This document shows, piece after piece, positions 24,226-35,717 of a stretch of DNA of 64,000 nt. The DNA lies in contig MU001508.1 of the NCBI GenBank assembly GCA_010093485.1, forward strand, positions 510,051-574,050, given 5' to 3'. Both the position numbers and the translations under genes were made by a program. This DNA comes from Karstenula rhodostoma CBS 690.94 (Eukaryota; Ascomycota; Dothideomycetes; Pleosporales; Didymosphaeriaceae). A model generated the notes under the pieces. It was not told the DNA's origin and made no database searches. It was given only the letters and a program-made list of their open reading frames with translations. Numbering within the stretch: the first letter of the stretch is position 1; each line of letters opens with the position of its first letter.

Positions 24226-24546
24226 ATGAATGGCCGACTAACTGCACTCAGACACTCGAACTCCGAGCTATATAACTCGAAGCAATTACTGGGTACGTAA
24301 AGCTTCCCTCTTCCTCCTTCTTCCGCGAAAGATGAACCCGGTATTGTAGTACCGACGAAAAACAACTGGAGAGAACAACTGAGGAAGCTGTACCCTTGGG
24401 CACTGGCTTCCACTGAAATCTCCCCTAGATCTACACATGCACCAAACACTGATCCTCCGCTACTCTTTCGCTATACTCGGTTGACCGGCGATGGTAGCTT
24501 ACTAACCTTCTCGACGGGAACCCACGCGAACTTGTCCGTAAAGTGA
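24226..24546 (+). CDS. Possible two-exon small protein (87 aa)
   Basis: Exon 1 24226-24292, intron 24293-24349 (GTACGT donor, TTGTAG acceptor), exon 2 24350-24546; the splice restores frame across 264 coding nt. The peptide includes NNWREQLRKLYPWALASTE. A diverged copy of that motif (NLRKLCPWALVFID) lies just upstream at about 24125-24170, so the locus is another tandem duplication. Function unknown; it may be a fragment. Confidence 0.3.
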
Positions 24547-26150
24547 TCAGGTCCGTGGGATCCGGTACCTTTCATGTCGAAAGATCGTTTGTGGGCGATT
24601 CAAGTAGATGCGGTACGCTAAAGAGTATGGGTTCTTGACGTTCGCCTGCTAATAGATACAGCTGATAATCTACAGCATTCTCCGACCGCATTCCTGGGCA
24701 TCTGCATCCTGTTATCGAAGACTTGTGTGAGCAACAATCGCTGATCGAAAAGTACAGAGAATTCAAGGTCGGTACCGACGTCAAGATTGGTTAGCAAGGA
24801 CGTGAGGGAAAAGCTGGCTATCATGCAATGGTGAAAAGGTATCGTGCAGTTGTTTGATCTCTTGAAGTCAGATTGCTGACCCGTCTTCATCGCGCAGATG
24901 GTCCGGCAAAACAAATCTTCCGTACTGTTGACCGAACGAGGTTCTCAAAGCCTGAGCCGAAGACCTGTTGGCACGAATCTCGCCGACACCGGTCAACTGA
25001 CACGATCCGACGATGGGAAAACAATGGTTGCTGGAGATACTTAGGCAGGAAGGACAACGGGAGAGGGAGGAGTTGAGCAGGAACTTTCATAAGCATGGCG
25101 TGCAGCGACCTGATGGACGGTGGATTTGTAGCATGGGTTGTTTGGAGAGCCATCATCACCGGCTTAAGGGTTGCCCCTCTCGTGGCGAAGGACATTGCAA
25201 GCGGGGCTGTATAGCGCTGGAGGTCCTTCCTTCGAGCACCTAGCCATATCAAGGGGGCATCAGTTCGAACCAATTACAACAGTACTAGAATGCTAGTGTT
25301 CAAGTCTGGCAAAGACATGATAAGGAGTGACAGCCTCTTACCGGATGATATCATGACAGGAAATTGTTGAAAAGGACAAAGGGACAGTGTTAGTAGCGCA
25401 CATTGATAGAACATATCAGCTATCTTCTAATACGTGGAATGAACCAGTCCCATGAAGAACCTTGGGAATGGGGATATCTTGAAGAGCGGATCCTGCCTTA
25501 CGATCGCGAACACAGCCCGAGGCCCGGCTTCGTTACTATCACAGAGACACAAGAAGCCCGAAACAAGGAGTCGACACCTGAAAAAGGAGGCTTCACCACC
25601 TGAAGGTAAAAGCTTGTTGCGCGGTCCTGACCACTGCCAAGTTCCGTTGTACCGGTGACGGACGTAGGATATCACCCAATAGCGCAGATCACAGGGGTTG
25701 AGTGGGCAAAGGGAATGGCACGCTGGTCATGTTTAGATAGTAAACTCTTGGGAACTGACGACAAGCTCGCATCCTGCCTTGTTTGACTGATCTTGCGTGA
25801 CTGTCATCTCCCGATCGGTCAGTGCTCTATCATGGGCCCGTGCGCACATCAAGGCCTTTTTCTACCCCGCCCTCGAGCTCCATCACCTTCTCTCCTCGCC
25901 TCCACAAACTTCTACTCCACCACCAACTTTCTTCCTGGAGAGCATACTAAGCCAAGAAATCGTCGCCCTCCATGGTCCACGGGTTCTCCGACTTCACGTG
26001 AGTTCTCCTTGGCTGCACATGCGATCATGGGTAGCATGCACTGATCCTCTTGTCCAGTATTCCGAGAAATCTGTCGTAGTCTGCCCTATCCTACGGAACC
26101 CCGGCCCGATGCTCAAGGGCCGCAGTGGACGCTCGCGCCTACAGCCAAAT
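24547..26150. other. No supportable gene
   Basis: Short frames only. A Pro-rich open stretch begins near 25.8 kb on the plus strand, but I cannot join it to a convincing start and splice structure. Confidence 0.35.
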
Positions 26151-27060
26151 TTCCGGGCGTCCCTATGGCATCGCCTATGATTATGTCGGGCCGGGGGCTC
26201 CGACCTTACCCACCCGTCCTTACCCTCAAGCAGTACCCACACAACCTCGACCTCTCTTTACGAGGGTCGGTGGACCCCCGGCCCTTTACTCAATGGGTGC
26301 GGCCAACGCTCTGTTCTGCCCTGGGCCGGGGGTTCTCAGATCGTTATGGAGAATGGCGCTGATTGAGAATCACAAGCAACGGTGCGCGGAGAGAGCGGTA
26401 TGTCCTTTATCTTGACCTCTCAGCTTTTCATCATTCGCTAACATCGGTGAATACCAGTGGAGAATGGCGCTGATTGAGAATCACAAGCAACGGTGCGCGG
26501 AGAGAGCGGTATGTCCCTTATCCTGACCTCTCAGCCTTTCATCGTTTGCTAAAATCTAGGTGACTACCAGCCTTTCACCATCGGCTTTCAGATTCGTTAT
26601 AATCTCCCGAGCTCTTGCCAGTGCCCTCGCTCGGTCTATTCTTCTCACCAGATAATACGCTGAACGAGGGTACGGGCAAGAGCTCGTTGTGGAGAATGGC
26701 GCTGGTCGAGTACCATAAGCAACGGCTAACAGGGAGAGTGGTATGTTGTCCTGCCTTTCGATCGTGCTGTAGCTCGCACTGACAGCATGGAAAGGATATC
26801 AAGCCGCACTGAAGACATCAATACAAAATTGGATGTGAAAAAAATCTATAGACCCCCGACCCGCATTTGTACAATACCGATGGGCGCGGCCAACGCTCAG
26901 AGAGAGGGAGGGCAGGTCGGGGGCCGCCCATACAGCTGACGGAGATCTTCTACGACAGATCCAGTCCCAGCTTTGGGACAGCAAACTCCCGGCCCGTTAC
27001 AACAAAAGACAATGCGTGCGGCCAACGCTCAGGCATGACGAAGCGACGGATCACCCAAAG
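26151..27060 (+). repeat. Tandem exon-like repeats with conserved splice donor
   Basis: A unit starting TGGAGAATGGCGCTG occurs at 26347, 26458 and 26690. The first two are identical over about 52 bp, encode WRMALIENHKQRCAERA and both end in a GTATGT donor, with similar intron-like sequence up to a TACCAG acceptor (period 111 bp). The third is diverged. A second motif, CCCGRCCC then GCGGCCAACGCTC, occurs three times, near 26273, 26853 and 26988. This is consistent with a gene whose exons were duplicated in tandem, now fragmentary. Confidence 0.55.
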
Positions 27061-27120
27061 AAGAGAAGGACCGCGCCTCATGCACATCAAGTTTGCTCCA
27101 TTCCATACAGGAGATCCTCC

Positions 27121-27511
27121 CTCTTGTCGCGGGCTAGAGCAGGTGACGCTGCAAGGCGATGAGCAGAACCCAACTCGTTCCAAGGGATACAGGCTTGTCC
27201 GGTATGTTTTGTCCATAGCTTTTCCATGCTATCACTAACGTTTCTTTAGTTTCGTTGATCCAAATAACGCCAAGAAAGCGTTCACGGAGATGAACGGCTT
27301 AGAGCTTGCTGGCCGTCAGGTCCGTGGTGACATTGGAAACGAACCTCGAAAACGATATATTCATGCCCGAGTGGACCGCCCACCTCCTTCACAACTTCTC
27401 GACCTCCCTTTCGCAAGGTCATCGCTTCTCGTTTCTGGGCAGCGGGGTTATATAAGATACATCGTCTACAATCGATGGTCAGTCTGGAGGGGCATAATGG
27501 GAGGTTGTTGA
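27121..27511 (+). pseudogene. Truncated RRM (RNA-recognition motif) fragment
   Basis: A 48-nt intron (27202-27249, GTATGT donor and TTTAG acceptor) joins two open pieces to give the C-terminal half of an RRM: RSKGYRLVRFVD, then NAKKAFTEMNGLELAGRQVR. The RNP1 position reads KGYRLVRF where working domains usually have KGYGFVRF, so two consensus residues are altered. The layout resembles the second RRM of RBM39/Rsd1-like splicing factors (an inference from the ELAGR motif). The N-terminal half with RNP2 is not found upstream, and the frame after the domain looks like random translation. Most likely a decayed copy. Confidence 0.55.
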
Positions 27512-27653
27512 GGATACGGGACATGAACCAAGAAGAGGTCAATGAGATTAGTTGATGAACGTTATATTGCTATACTTCTGCAACGATTAGCACATTGAAT
27601 TGAAGCACAGGTAGCCCCAAGAACAGTATTATGCGCTGAAGAAGTTCTCCCAT

Positions 27654-28391
27654 CTACAAGCCCAAAAGCCTTTTGTCGCCGCCATCCACAATCCGCTTTC
27701 CCTTCAACGTATCTGCTACCTCCCTCGCCAATTTCCACTGCTCCTCACTCACGTCCGCTTCTTGATACTTCTTCCCCTCCTCCCTCTTCCGCTCTAGCCA
27801 CTTCCCCAGCGAACTCAGATCGAATGTGATGGCGGGTTGCGTGCGGATCCAGCTGGAGAGTGTGGTAAATTTGATCAGTGGTGGTCGGACAAACTTACGC
27901 AGCGTAGTCGAGAGGGAAAGCCTCTCCGATTTCCTTGGCCTTCTGTCTCTTCCTCTCGTACCTATCAATGTTATACTTGAAGGCGAATCTGTGATCGGAA
28001 CGTCTTACATGATGGTGTAAAGGAAGAGCTCTTCGGCATTCTTCCCTTGAAGCTCGTAAAACTCTACTCGGGCCTCGGCCTCTTCAAGCTCCTCCTCGGC
28101 CTTCTTGTAGGCTTTGATGTTGCCCACGTACTTTCTCACCCAAGCTTCGATCGCGTCTTGCTCGCCGCCCTGAAGTCGGTCTTCTAGTCGGTCGACGAGC
28201 TCTCTGAGCCCTGCGGGGCCTAGAAAGGGCAGCAAAGGCGAGCGATGGGTGGCTTTTTCGAGTGCCTCGACAGCATGCTTGAGGCGTCCTGCATTGATGG
28301 TGGAGATTTTGGTGGCGCAAGCCCAAATTCCGCGCAACAGCTCCTGCTGCTCTCCGTTCGGGGTGATGGATGACGTGAGCGTGGTGGACAT
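27654..28391 (-). CDS. Hypothetical coiled-coil protein, 214 aa, three exons
   Basis: Exon 1 28391-28009, exon 2 27961-27899, exon 3 27852-27654. The introns are 47 and 46 nt with GTAAGA and GTAAGT donors and ATAG and CCAG acceptors; all junctions keep frame (645 coding nt). The protein is helical. Residues about 93-115 form a charged coiled-coil-like segment (AYKKAEEELEEAEARVEFYE), and the C-terminal third contains a Trp-Ile-Arg and a KWLERKREEGKKY segment. No signal peptide or membrane span. It looks intact and normally spliced, unlike its surroundings. Family not recognised. Confidence 0.75.
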
Positions 28392-28429
28392 CTTGGTTTG
28401 TTGTAGTGAGTAAAAGCTGAGAGTCTTGC

Positions 28430-29600
28430 AGATGATGCCGCAGAGATGTTCCAAAGAAGAAGGATATGGCGGGGCTCGAAGTCCTGCCTGCTTCACTGCG
28501 CGATTTCGGCTCCGTCACAAGTCACGTGCTCCTGCCTGCGGAACTGACCTGCCCCTCACGACGCGTCCAGAAAATCACAACAAATATTCTCGCACCATCA
28601 TCTCCCACCGTCAGAGACAAACACCACCACTCTCCTTCCTCAACTCTCTATGATGTCGCAATCCTTCATATAGCATCTTGCGCTGTACCCCGTGCTCTTC
28701 ATTCACATCATTTCCCTCGCGGTACTTACCTTCTACTCGATTGTTCCGCTACTGACAGCCGCAGCAGGTACAGGCTCCCCGTCTGCCTCTGTCGAGGTCA
28801 TCGAGGACCTACTTTCCTCTCCCTCCCAGGCGCACGCAACGTCGAGCATGAGACCGTCGCTACGGCGGCGCCCGTCTCGCACTCACCGACGACCTCGCAC
28901 CGACTGTTTGGTGTCACGAAATCCCTTCTGTAACCCTCTCCAGGCAGCAAGCTACCCTGCAGAGGGAACATCAGGGAGAGATCAATCATGCCACTGGCGA
29001 CCCTATTGCACCTCGGGGCATCGCCGTGGTCTCGAGCCGTCCGCTAAAGAGCATTACGACAAACTCTCGTGTCTATGGTGTGCTGAGCGGGACGGACATA
29101 CACCCATGACTGCAGCAAGAGGGGCTACTACGACTACACACCACCCCCCGCCGAACAAAGACCAATGGTCGGATGGGAGCCAGCAGCATGGGAGATCAAG
29201 AGAATCGATACCAGGTGCAGTTTCGCTTTTGAGTTAGGTGGCTTGCCGTCAGCCCCAGCCTTGAGTTTGATTTGGCTCACTTCGGTCTCGATGCCGTGAA
29301 AACCTGTTGCGGGTAGACCGACACTTGGCTATTCGTAAGGTAATTTTCATACATTCAACTTGCACAGCGATCATTGGCGCGCACGACGCCTCCTTTGCAA
29401 GCCGCTGAGGATTCCCTTACCCAACACCCTTCCGTCAACCAGCGCATCGGTCGTTGGTTCGTAACTCCCAGCTGCATCATAGCTCGGTGGGTTGAGAGAC
29501 AAAAGGCAGATCAAAGGGCTTCGAAGCCAGGTGCGCTTCGGCGCACCTTGGTTCTGATGCTCTAATGGCGTGTTGCAAGAGAGCTTTCTACACTTCTCGC
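28430..29600. other. No confirmed gene; open plus-strand stretches
   Basis: One frame at about 28930-29109 reads open with protein-like composition (it includes GDPIAPRGIAVVSSRPLKS) but I found no start or splice connection. A longer frame at 28692-29237 has only a GTG start. I leave both unassigned. Confidence 0.3.
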
Positions 29601-29639
29601 GCTTAGGCTAACACCCATGTCTAAGCGTAATGCCCGTCT

Positions 29640-30225
29640 ACACATTCCAACCAACCCAAACGATCATTGGCGCACCCGCCACGACATCCGCCGGCCGCCG
29701 AGGATCAACCTCAAATACAACAACCCCTCCTGCCACCGAGACACCGTTGGTAACTCGCCCGCCACGCTCTTCCATAGCTGGTGGGACTCGGCAGCGAGGG
29801 GAAGAAAAAAGTGGTGCACTACACTAGCGACAAGGCATGGCCTCAGAAAAGCCCAGCTTAGTATGATGGTTGTGCTTTGCTTGCAGCACCGAGCTCTCAA
29901 GGCCGCAGTAGACTAAGGTTCGTGTCTACGGCGAAAGAAGTGCTCAAACATTTCAACAACAAGCGACGATCATTGAAGGTACGTCCTTTGGACACCATAC
30001 ATGATGGTCACGAACAAGTCCCTGGTCAACTCGCCTGCCATGCTCTTCTATAGCTGGTGGGAGTAGCACCTGGGGTAGACGAACACAATGCGCTATACTA
30101 CGCGACGGAGGACAGCTGGGGTTTGAGTTGGTGGCTGTAACTCTACTGCGGCGCGGAGTGTCTTGCCATAACGGCTCATAGACCAAGGTTCGTGTCTGTG
30201 GGTAAGATGGATGCTCCGACATTTT
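29640..30225. repeat. Diverged tandem duplication, about 300-bp unit
   Basis: Copy 1 (about 29660-29945) and copy 2 (about 29965-30215) share, in order, ACGATCATTG, CTCGCCYGCCAYGCTCTTC, ATAGCTGGTGGGA and AAGGTTCGTGTCT. Intervening parts have diverged and frames are interrupted in both copies. A partial third match to the GATCATTGGCGC element lies at about 29370. Likely a duplicated and decayed small gene. Confidence 0.6.
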
Positions 30226-30444
30226 CGTGTCTTCTCATTACTATGTATATATTAAACTTGGTGCTTCTCTTCTCTCGAATTAATGTGTTGCACAGTAGCC
30301 GGTGACAGGTACGTGAGCATCAAATATGTTTCAATCATCATAGCATTTCGAAACCATTCAATTAGAAAAATCCCATCAGCTCTGTCTATGGAGCCTCTGT
30401 TGATATGTCCATCCTAGTACAGCACCATCTTTGGTGCCCAATTT

Positions 30445-31302
30445 TCATTCAGCAGCCAGGCGTTCACAGTGGCGACGGCAAAAGAGGTTCGCCAGATGCC
30501 CAATACGAGCCATCCAGTGCTCATAGATCTCGTTCAACTCTGTATCACTAGCCAGCAGCAGATCCAAGGAGTTCGCATGAGTATAGCCAGTTTCGCTCCA
30601 CCTGTCACCGCGGAACCATTCCCCAAGGGCACCCCCCTTCGCCACAATCCCATCCAACATAGTCTGTCTAACCCCGCTCGTCAGATTGAACATCCATCGC
30701 TCAAACCTCCCAGCATACCTGCTCATCTTCCACCCCGCATGGAGATACCCGATGAGGCGGTGTAGGTAAGGATTGACCGACGGGCCACTGCTTTCCGTCT
30801 GCGCCCCGAGAAGGTGCTCGCCGCCAGCCCGACGACTGTAGGCAACATACGAGTTGCCGAGTAGAGCTAAGCACTCCTCTCGTGTGATACCGACCAGAGT
30901 CCCGGCGATGCCCAGCCGTGTCTGGAGGCTCTCAGAGCTACCCAACTCTTCTTTGATCATTCCATCGATCTTCATCTGATCGAGTGGCTCCAAGCGTTTG
31001 AGACCCGCGTCGCGCCGGCACCACGGGCAGGGCACGAAGTCCCGTTTGCTACCCGCCCACTCTTGGGTGATGCAGTCAGCGCAAAGGAACTCCTCAACTG
31101 GCTCACCGACTTCGTTGTAACCCATTGTGTGGCACGTGAGATCGTACAGGTCAGAAGTCGCCGGGGCGTCTAAAGGGTGGTGCTTGCTGTAATCGTCAAA
31201 AGCGTTCTGCTCGCAGCGGTAGCAGATGTCACCAGTGATGCCGGAGTTAACCGGTGGCTCTTCGTTCCCAGGGCGCGGGATTCGGATGGCTTGGAATGCC
31301 AT
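30445..31302 (-). CDS. Cys-rich RING-like protein, 285 aa
   Basis: Single-exon frame from the ATG at 31302; the open frame extends further only with a GTG start. The N-terminal 100 residues hold four metal-ligand pairs: C27-x2-C30, C57-H58, C74-x2-C77 and C92-x2-C95. This is the order of a RING or related cross-brace zinc domain, but the long gap between the first and second pairs is unusual, so the type is uncertain. If a true RING, it would act as an E3 ubiquitin ligase or adaptor. The rest (about 100-285) is a helical, Leu- and Arg-rich region with no known motif. A TATATAA lies 150 bp upstream. Confidence 0.75.
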   Translation of the reverse strand: MAFQAIRIPRPGNEEPPVNSGITGDICYRCEQNAFDDYSKHHPLDAPATSDLYDLTCHTMGYNEVGEPVEEFLCADCITQEWAGSKRDFVPCPWCRRDAGLKRLEPLDQMKIDGMIKEELGSSESLQTRLGIAGTLVGITREECLALLGNSYVAYSRRAGGEHLLGAQTESSGPSVNPYLHRLIGYLHAGWKMSRYAGRFERWMFNLTSGVRQTMLDGIVAKGGALGEWFRGDRWSETGYTHANSLDLLLASDTELNEIYEHWMARIGHLANLFCRRHCERLAAE

Positions 31303-31451
31303 CTTTTCTGACTTTGTAGAAGGGAACGTGGCCTGCACGTTCGGAGAGATAAGTGTGTAAAGTTTCACCGAGAAGCTGTTTTTCTGGTTTCTTCCCGTCT
31401 TCCTCCGTGCTTAGGAAGGCGATGGAGAAGTGAAAAATCGGTGTGGTGGTG

Positions 31452-31458
31452 TTATATA
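31452..31458 (-). promoter_or_regulatory. TATA box upstream of the Cys-rich gene
   Basis: TATATAA on the minus strand, 150 bp before the ATG at 31302, in an otherwise ORF-free interval. Confidence 0.4.
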
Positions 31459-32642
31459 CTAGAATTCTTCATTGTGTATGGCACATATCCTTTCATGCGG
31501 TGACTCCACAATGTTCGTGAAATGAGCCGTCGAGCTTACTCAACGGACTGAGCATTATTTGGAGAGGTACAAACGACATTGTGCCTTTCCATAGTACGTC
31601 CACACACAATTCATCCCAGGCCTTGCCACTACTATCCAAGAAGATGCCTTGCCTGGGCTGGAACAAAAGACATGGTTCAGCAGAACCCCACCAGGGATGG
31701 CCATGTCGCCTTTTAGATACGAGATACTTGCTTATTTTTGAGCTGTTAGCTAGGGGAAGCACCTTTTTGTCAACATTTTTGTCTACACACTTGATAACTC
31801 GATCTTTTTGTTATTATTTTCCTACTGATACGAGATACAAGGTAGTGAGACAAAGGTAAGCAGTCCTGGCTAACCCATAGGTCTCATACTATCTGAGACC
31901 CTGCCTTGATGAAGCCTTCCGCTCAGTCTTCTCCACTGATCCAATCAAGTATACGTCAGTCTTTAGACGCTCCATGGGACATGTGCTCGATGCATCTCCT
32001 ACCACCTATCATAGGTCTCTTTGGTCCCCGATACCTTCTAAAGCTATACAAGTATCCTTTCACGCCACTGAGACTGCAACCCACAAAAGAATACACCTCC
32101 AGACTCTACCATCCAACCTTGAAACCGACACGTGGACCCGTGGACACATCCAGGTCACATGATCGATAAACGCACTTGCATTCAAAACTCTCACATCATA
32201 ACTAAGAGCGCTCTATCAGTCCATGTGGCTCTGGAGCGCCCCCAACTACAAAAGGTGCATACAGATTAAAAGATGATCATGTGACCTTCAGTCACGCGCA
32301 GACATGAGACCTGCGGACATCAATACATTTGGCCCAAATCTCGACCTGTAATATCAATGATATATCTTCTCTCATCTACATGTTGATTTGCTTTTGTACA
32401 TTCCAACTGACTTACGAGAGAGACGACACGTGACATACCTCTGCTCAGATCGATTGACAGTCCAACTGCAGGACACACCTTCCGCAGTGCAGCTAAACCA
32501 GCTTCAACCATCGTTTATTCGAAGCACTTCATGAAAAACAATCCCAAATTCAACGAATGTACATATAGTCTGGGTATTTCGCTTGCTCGCTCGTATAGAC
32601 AATCACTTTTACCATACATATGCACACGCCCTACGTCCCACG
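31459..32642. other. Intergenic, nothing supportable
   Basis: AT-richer than neighbours and lacking credible ORFs. It separates two genes on the same strand. A few short pyrimidine tracts only. Confidence 0.5.
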
Positions 32643-35110
32643 TTACTCGCTCTCCAACCAATCACTCGCCCCATCCACCGTCTCTGTCGCAATAATCATC
32701 CACTTGAATGCCGCCTTCTCATCCTTCTCGTCGATCGCCTCCACAATCCCGGGAAACGTCGCCCCCGCATACCCTGTCCACTTCCCGGGCGCAAACACCA
32801 CATGCTTGAACCAGCTCCTCCCATCCAACCCAGCTTTATACAGGAACTGCCTTTCCAAGAACTTGTACTTCGTGTTGACGCGGCGAATGGCGTAGTACAG
32901 CTGGAGCTTCTCCCAGAACTTCCACCACGGGATGTCGTCGTCGATGACCTGCTGGAGGAGCGCGGCGGCCGTGCCGTCGTGGATGGTGGCGGCGAAGTGG
33001 AAGCGGGAGACTGCGGCATCGAGGCCGGCGAAGATGTCTTCGGGGTCGTTGGGTGGGAAGGAGGCCGCGCGGGCTTTCGCCTTGACGCTGTCGACGTAGC
33101 GGCGGAGACCTGCTGCGTAGCGCGTGGCGTTGAGTTGGAGGACGGGCGTCTCGACGAGCTTGGCAGCGACAAGCGCCCAGATCTTCGCGATGGTCTCGTG
33201 GTATTGGAAGGAGGGGTCGCCGTACTTCTCCATCCAGGCGAAGGAGTCGTAGTTGGAGTGGTAGTGGTAGACGGCAGAGCGTGGGTCGGCGCCGAAGCCC
33301 ATGTCGATGGAGGGGATGCCGGCGAAGTCTTGGAATGCTGTGAAGTCGCTACCGGAGCCCATGGTGGAGATGCGCTTGTCCCAGACGTCGCCTACGGTTT
33401 GGCCGGGCACGGTTTGGTTGGGTGATTGGATGAGCTGGACTGTGACACGATTAGCTTTGGCGATGAAGAGAAGACAAACGTGCTTACCAGTATCTATGAC
33501 AACCTTCTCCAGGAGCGGGGCCGCCGAGAGCTTGAAATCTGGACCTTGAGTGCCGACATCCACATTCAGGTATGCGACGGTCGATGCTGACAACCAAGGC
33601 AAGTACTCCTCGACCCATTCCGTCGAGCCGACAAGCCCGTATTCCTCGCCGTCCCAGCTTGCGAACACGATTGTCCGCAGGGGCTTCCAGCCGGCGCGCA
33701 CAGCAACGCCAAAGCTTCTGATGACCTCGTTGAAAGCCGCAGATCCGCTGTTCGGGTCACCGGCGCCACCTGCAATCCACGCATCTCGGTGGTTCCCCAG
33801 GACAACAACTTCATCAGGAATGCTGCCGTTGATGATACCGATCACGTTCCAAAGCGGCGTCGTGACGTATTCTTGTTCGTTGACGAGATTGACGGAGAGG
33901 TGATCGGGGGACGGTCCGATGTGGTACTCGACGCCCTTGTACCCAAGTCCGCCGTCTTTCCAGTTGATCGAGGAGGCTTTCGGTCCGTGGCCGTTTAGAG
34001 CCTTCAGCAGCGGGAGGGCATCTTGGTAGGAGATGGGAATGGAAGGAATAGAAGGGATCGCGTGCGAGGTATCCTGACGGGGAGCACCGGGCTTGGAGGG
34101 GTAGCCTGGGGTCGTTGGGTCGCCCGGGGCGAAACCTGCGAGGAATGAGCAAGACGTACGGCGGTGAGGTGGAAGAACTTACTCAAGAACTGGCAACTGC
34201 CTCGCTGAACGCTGCTCGGCTGGCGCGCCGGGCCGTCGGGGTATGCGGCGTAGCCATTCGCTACGGTGACTTCGCCATCGTCGCCAGGATCCGTGTAGAT
34301 GATGGCACCAAGCATCCCGAGTTCCTGCGCCCTCTTGACCTTGAGTCCGCGGAACACGCCGCCATACTTGGCGAGCGCGATCTTGCCCTCGAGCGTGACA
34401 TTGGCAGCCTGGAGCTGCTCGAAGTCCCTGTACGTGCCGTAGTTGACGTAGACGTAGCCAGCCGTCACGTTGCCCGAAGCGCTGTATCCATGGAACGTCG
34501 GGACGCGGTCCTTCAGCCCACTGGTTGCATCCTCCTCGAGCACGTCCTCCTCCAAGCTCGCCTCATACTTGATCTTCCACTTGCCCTCGCCCTCGCCCTC
34601 GCCCTCTGCAGTGTCCTTGTCGTCGTCGTCGCCCTTTTTCTCCAGGAGCGCGAGGCGGTGGCCCTTGGGGTAGTTGAGGTACACGTCGTAGTCGACAATC
34701 AGCGAGCTCACGCCGAACTCCTCCCACTTGTCCTTGGTCCAGATGGCCTGGCTCAGGTTCTTGCCGGCCAGGTGCGGGCCGCTGGTGTAGTACCGGCTGT
34801 ACTCCCTCGCCTTCTCGCTGTCGGGCGTTTCGGTCAAGATGTCGACCAGCGCTTCGTAGTCCAGCCCGGTCGAGTACGGCCATCCTGGGGGCAGCTTCCC
34901 GGGCAAGACGCGCGATATGCCCGCAGCAGTGTCCGAGTCATCGTCAGCAAGCGGCAGGAAGTTGAGGATGAGCACGGCGGCAATGAGCCCCGTGAACAGC
35001 GAAATGGACAGAAAGAGGGTGCAGATGTAGCGCAGGCGGTGGTGCGGGTAGCGGTCGCGGTGGGGGCGCGTCTGCACGACGGCGATGAGGGGCGTGCGTT
35101 CGTCGCTCAT
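32643..35110 (-). CDS. M28 zinc peptidase, glutamate carboxypeptidase II / transferrin-receptor-like (790 aa, three exons)
   Basis: Exons 35110-34183, 34135-33488 and 33439-32643; introns of 47 and 48 nt (GTAAGT and GTAAGC donors, CGCAG and CACAG acceptors). The second intron has no stop and a length divisible by three, so it can pass as coding. It is a type II membrane protein: a short cytosolic tail with an acidic dileucine-type signal (ERTPLI, residues 4-9), one membrane helix at about 29-52, a PA domain to about 300 (with SVQRG and PGDPTTPG), the M28 peptidase domain, and a C-terminal helical dimerisation-type domain. The co-catalytic zinc set is complete: H425 (GNHRDAW), D436, catalytic E473 with E474, D502 and H586. 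An Asp/Gly-Glu repeat near 160-176 is a low-complexity insert. The sorting motif suggests a vacuolar location. Expected role: exo- or endopeptidase in vacuolar protein turnover. Confidence 0.93.
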
Positions 35111-35717
35111 GGTGGCTTTTTCGCTGCCTGCACGCGCAGGCATTGGCATTGTACGAAGCTGGAGAAGACGCTGCCACACGACGTGGTTTGGAGCTCGAGC
35201 TTGGGCGGGGAATTGCGAGCTTCTTGCGCCATTGACCTGATTGGGGCCGAAACGTCATCGCCGCGATTGGTCAGGGAATGATGTTCCGCTCCGTCCCAAC
35301 TTCCAACGTCACCCCGTCACCCCATCCTCGTTTACTCTTTGGCACTGCCCACGCATCACTTATGCACAAGGGAACATACGTTTGAGATGCTTTTCACTGC
35401 CAGACAGAAACGCCAAACTCCCAATCCAAGCCCCAACACCCTCCCACCGCAGTGACCATCTTGCCTTCGTTCGACGGATGTCCGTGGACTCTTGATGCAC
35501 GATGCTACAATCGTTGACGATGGCGAACGTGAGGGTCCACCGAGATTGCCAGCGGTTGCCGGCTTGCTGGTCTTCCTCGGTCGAACTGAAGCAGAATCAG
35601 CATCTCTTCCTTCAGCGCTGCAGCATTTCCCCTGACCAACAGGCTCAACAAGAGAGCTCGAGAACTTGACGAGTGTCAAGGTTTCTCCGGACAAACACAT
35701 TCTTCTTCACTTACGGC

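Noticed and set aside
28692..29237. 181-codon plus-strand frame with a signal-like start
   Set aside because: Begins only with GTG, no ATG or supporting splice site, and another frame looks equally coding in its second half.
32583..33425. Plus-strand ORF of 280 codons
   Set aside because: Antisense shadow of the third exon of the M28 peptidase.
34115..35281. Plus-strand ORF of 388 codons opposite the M28 peptidase
   Set aside because: Antisense to the PA-domain exon; Val/Ala/Arg-rich composition and no motif.
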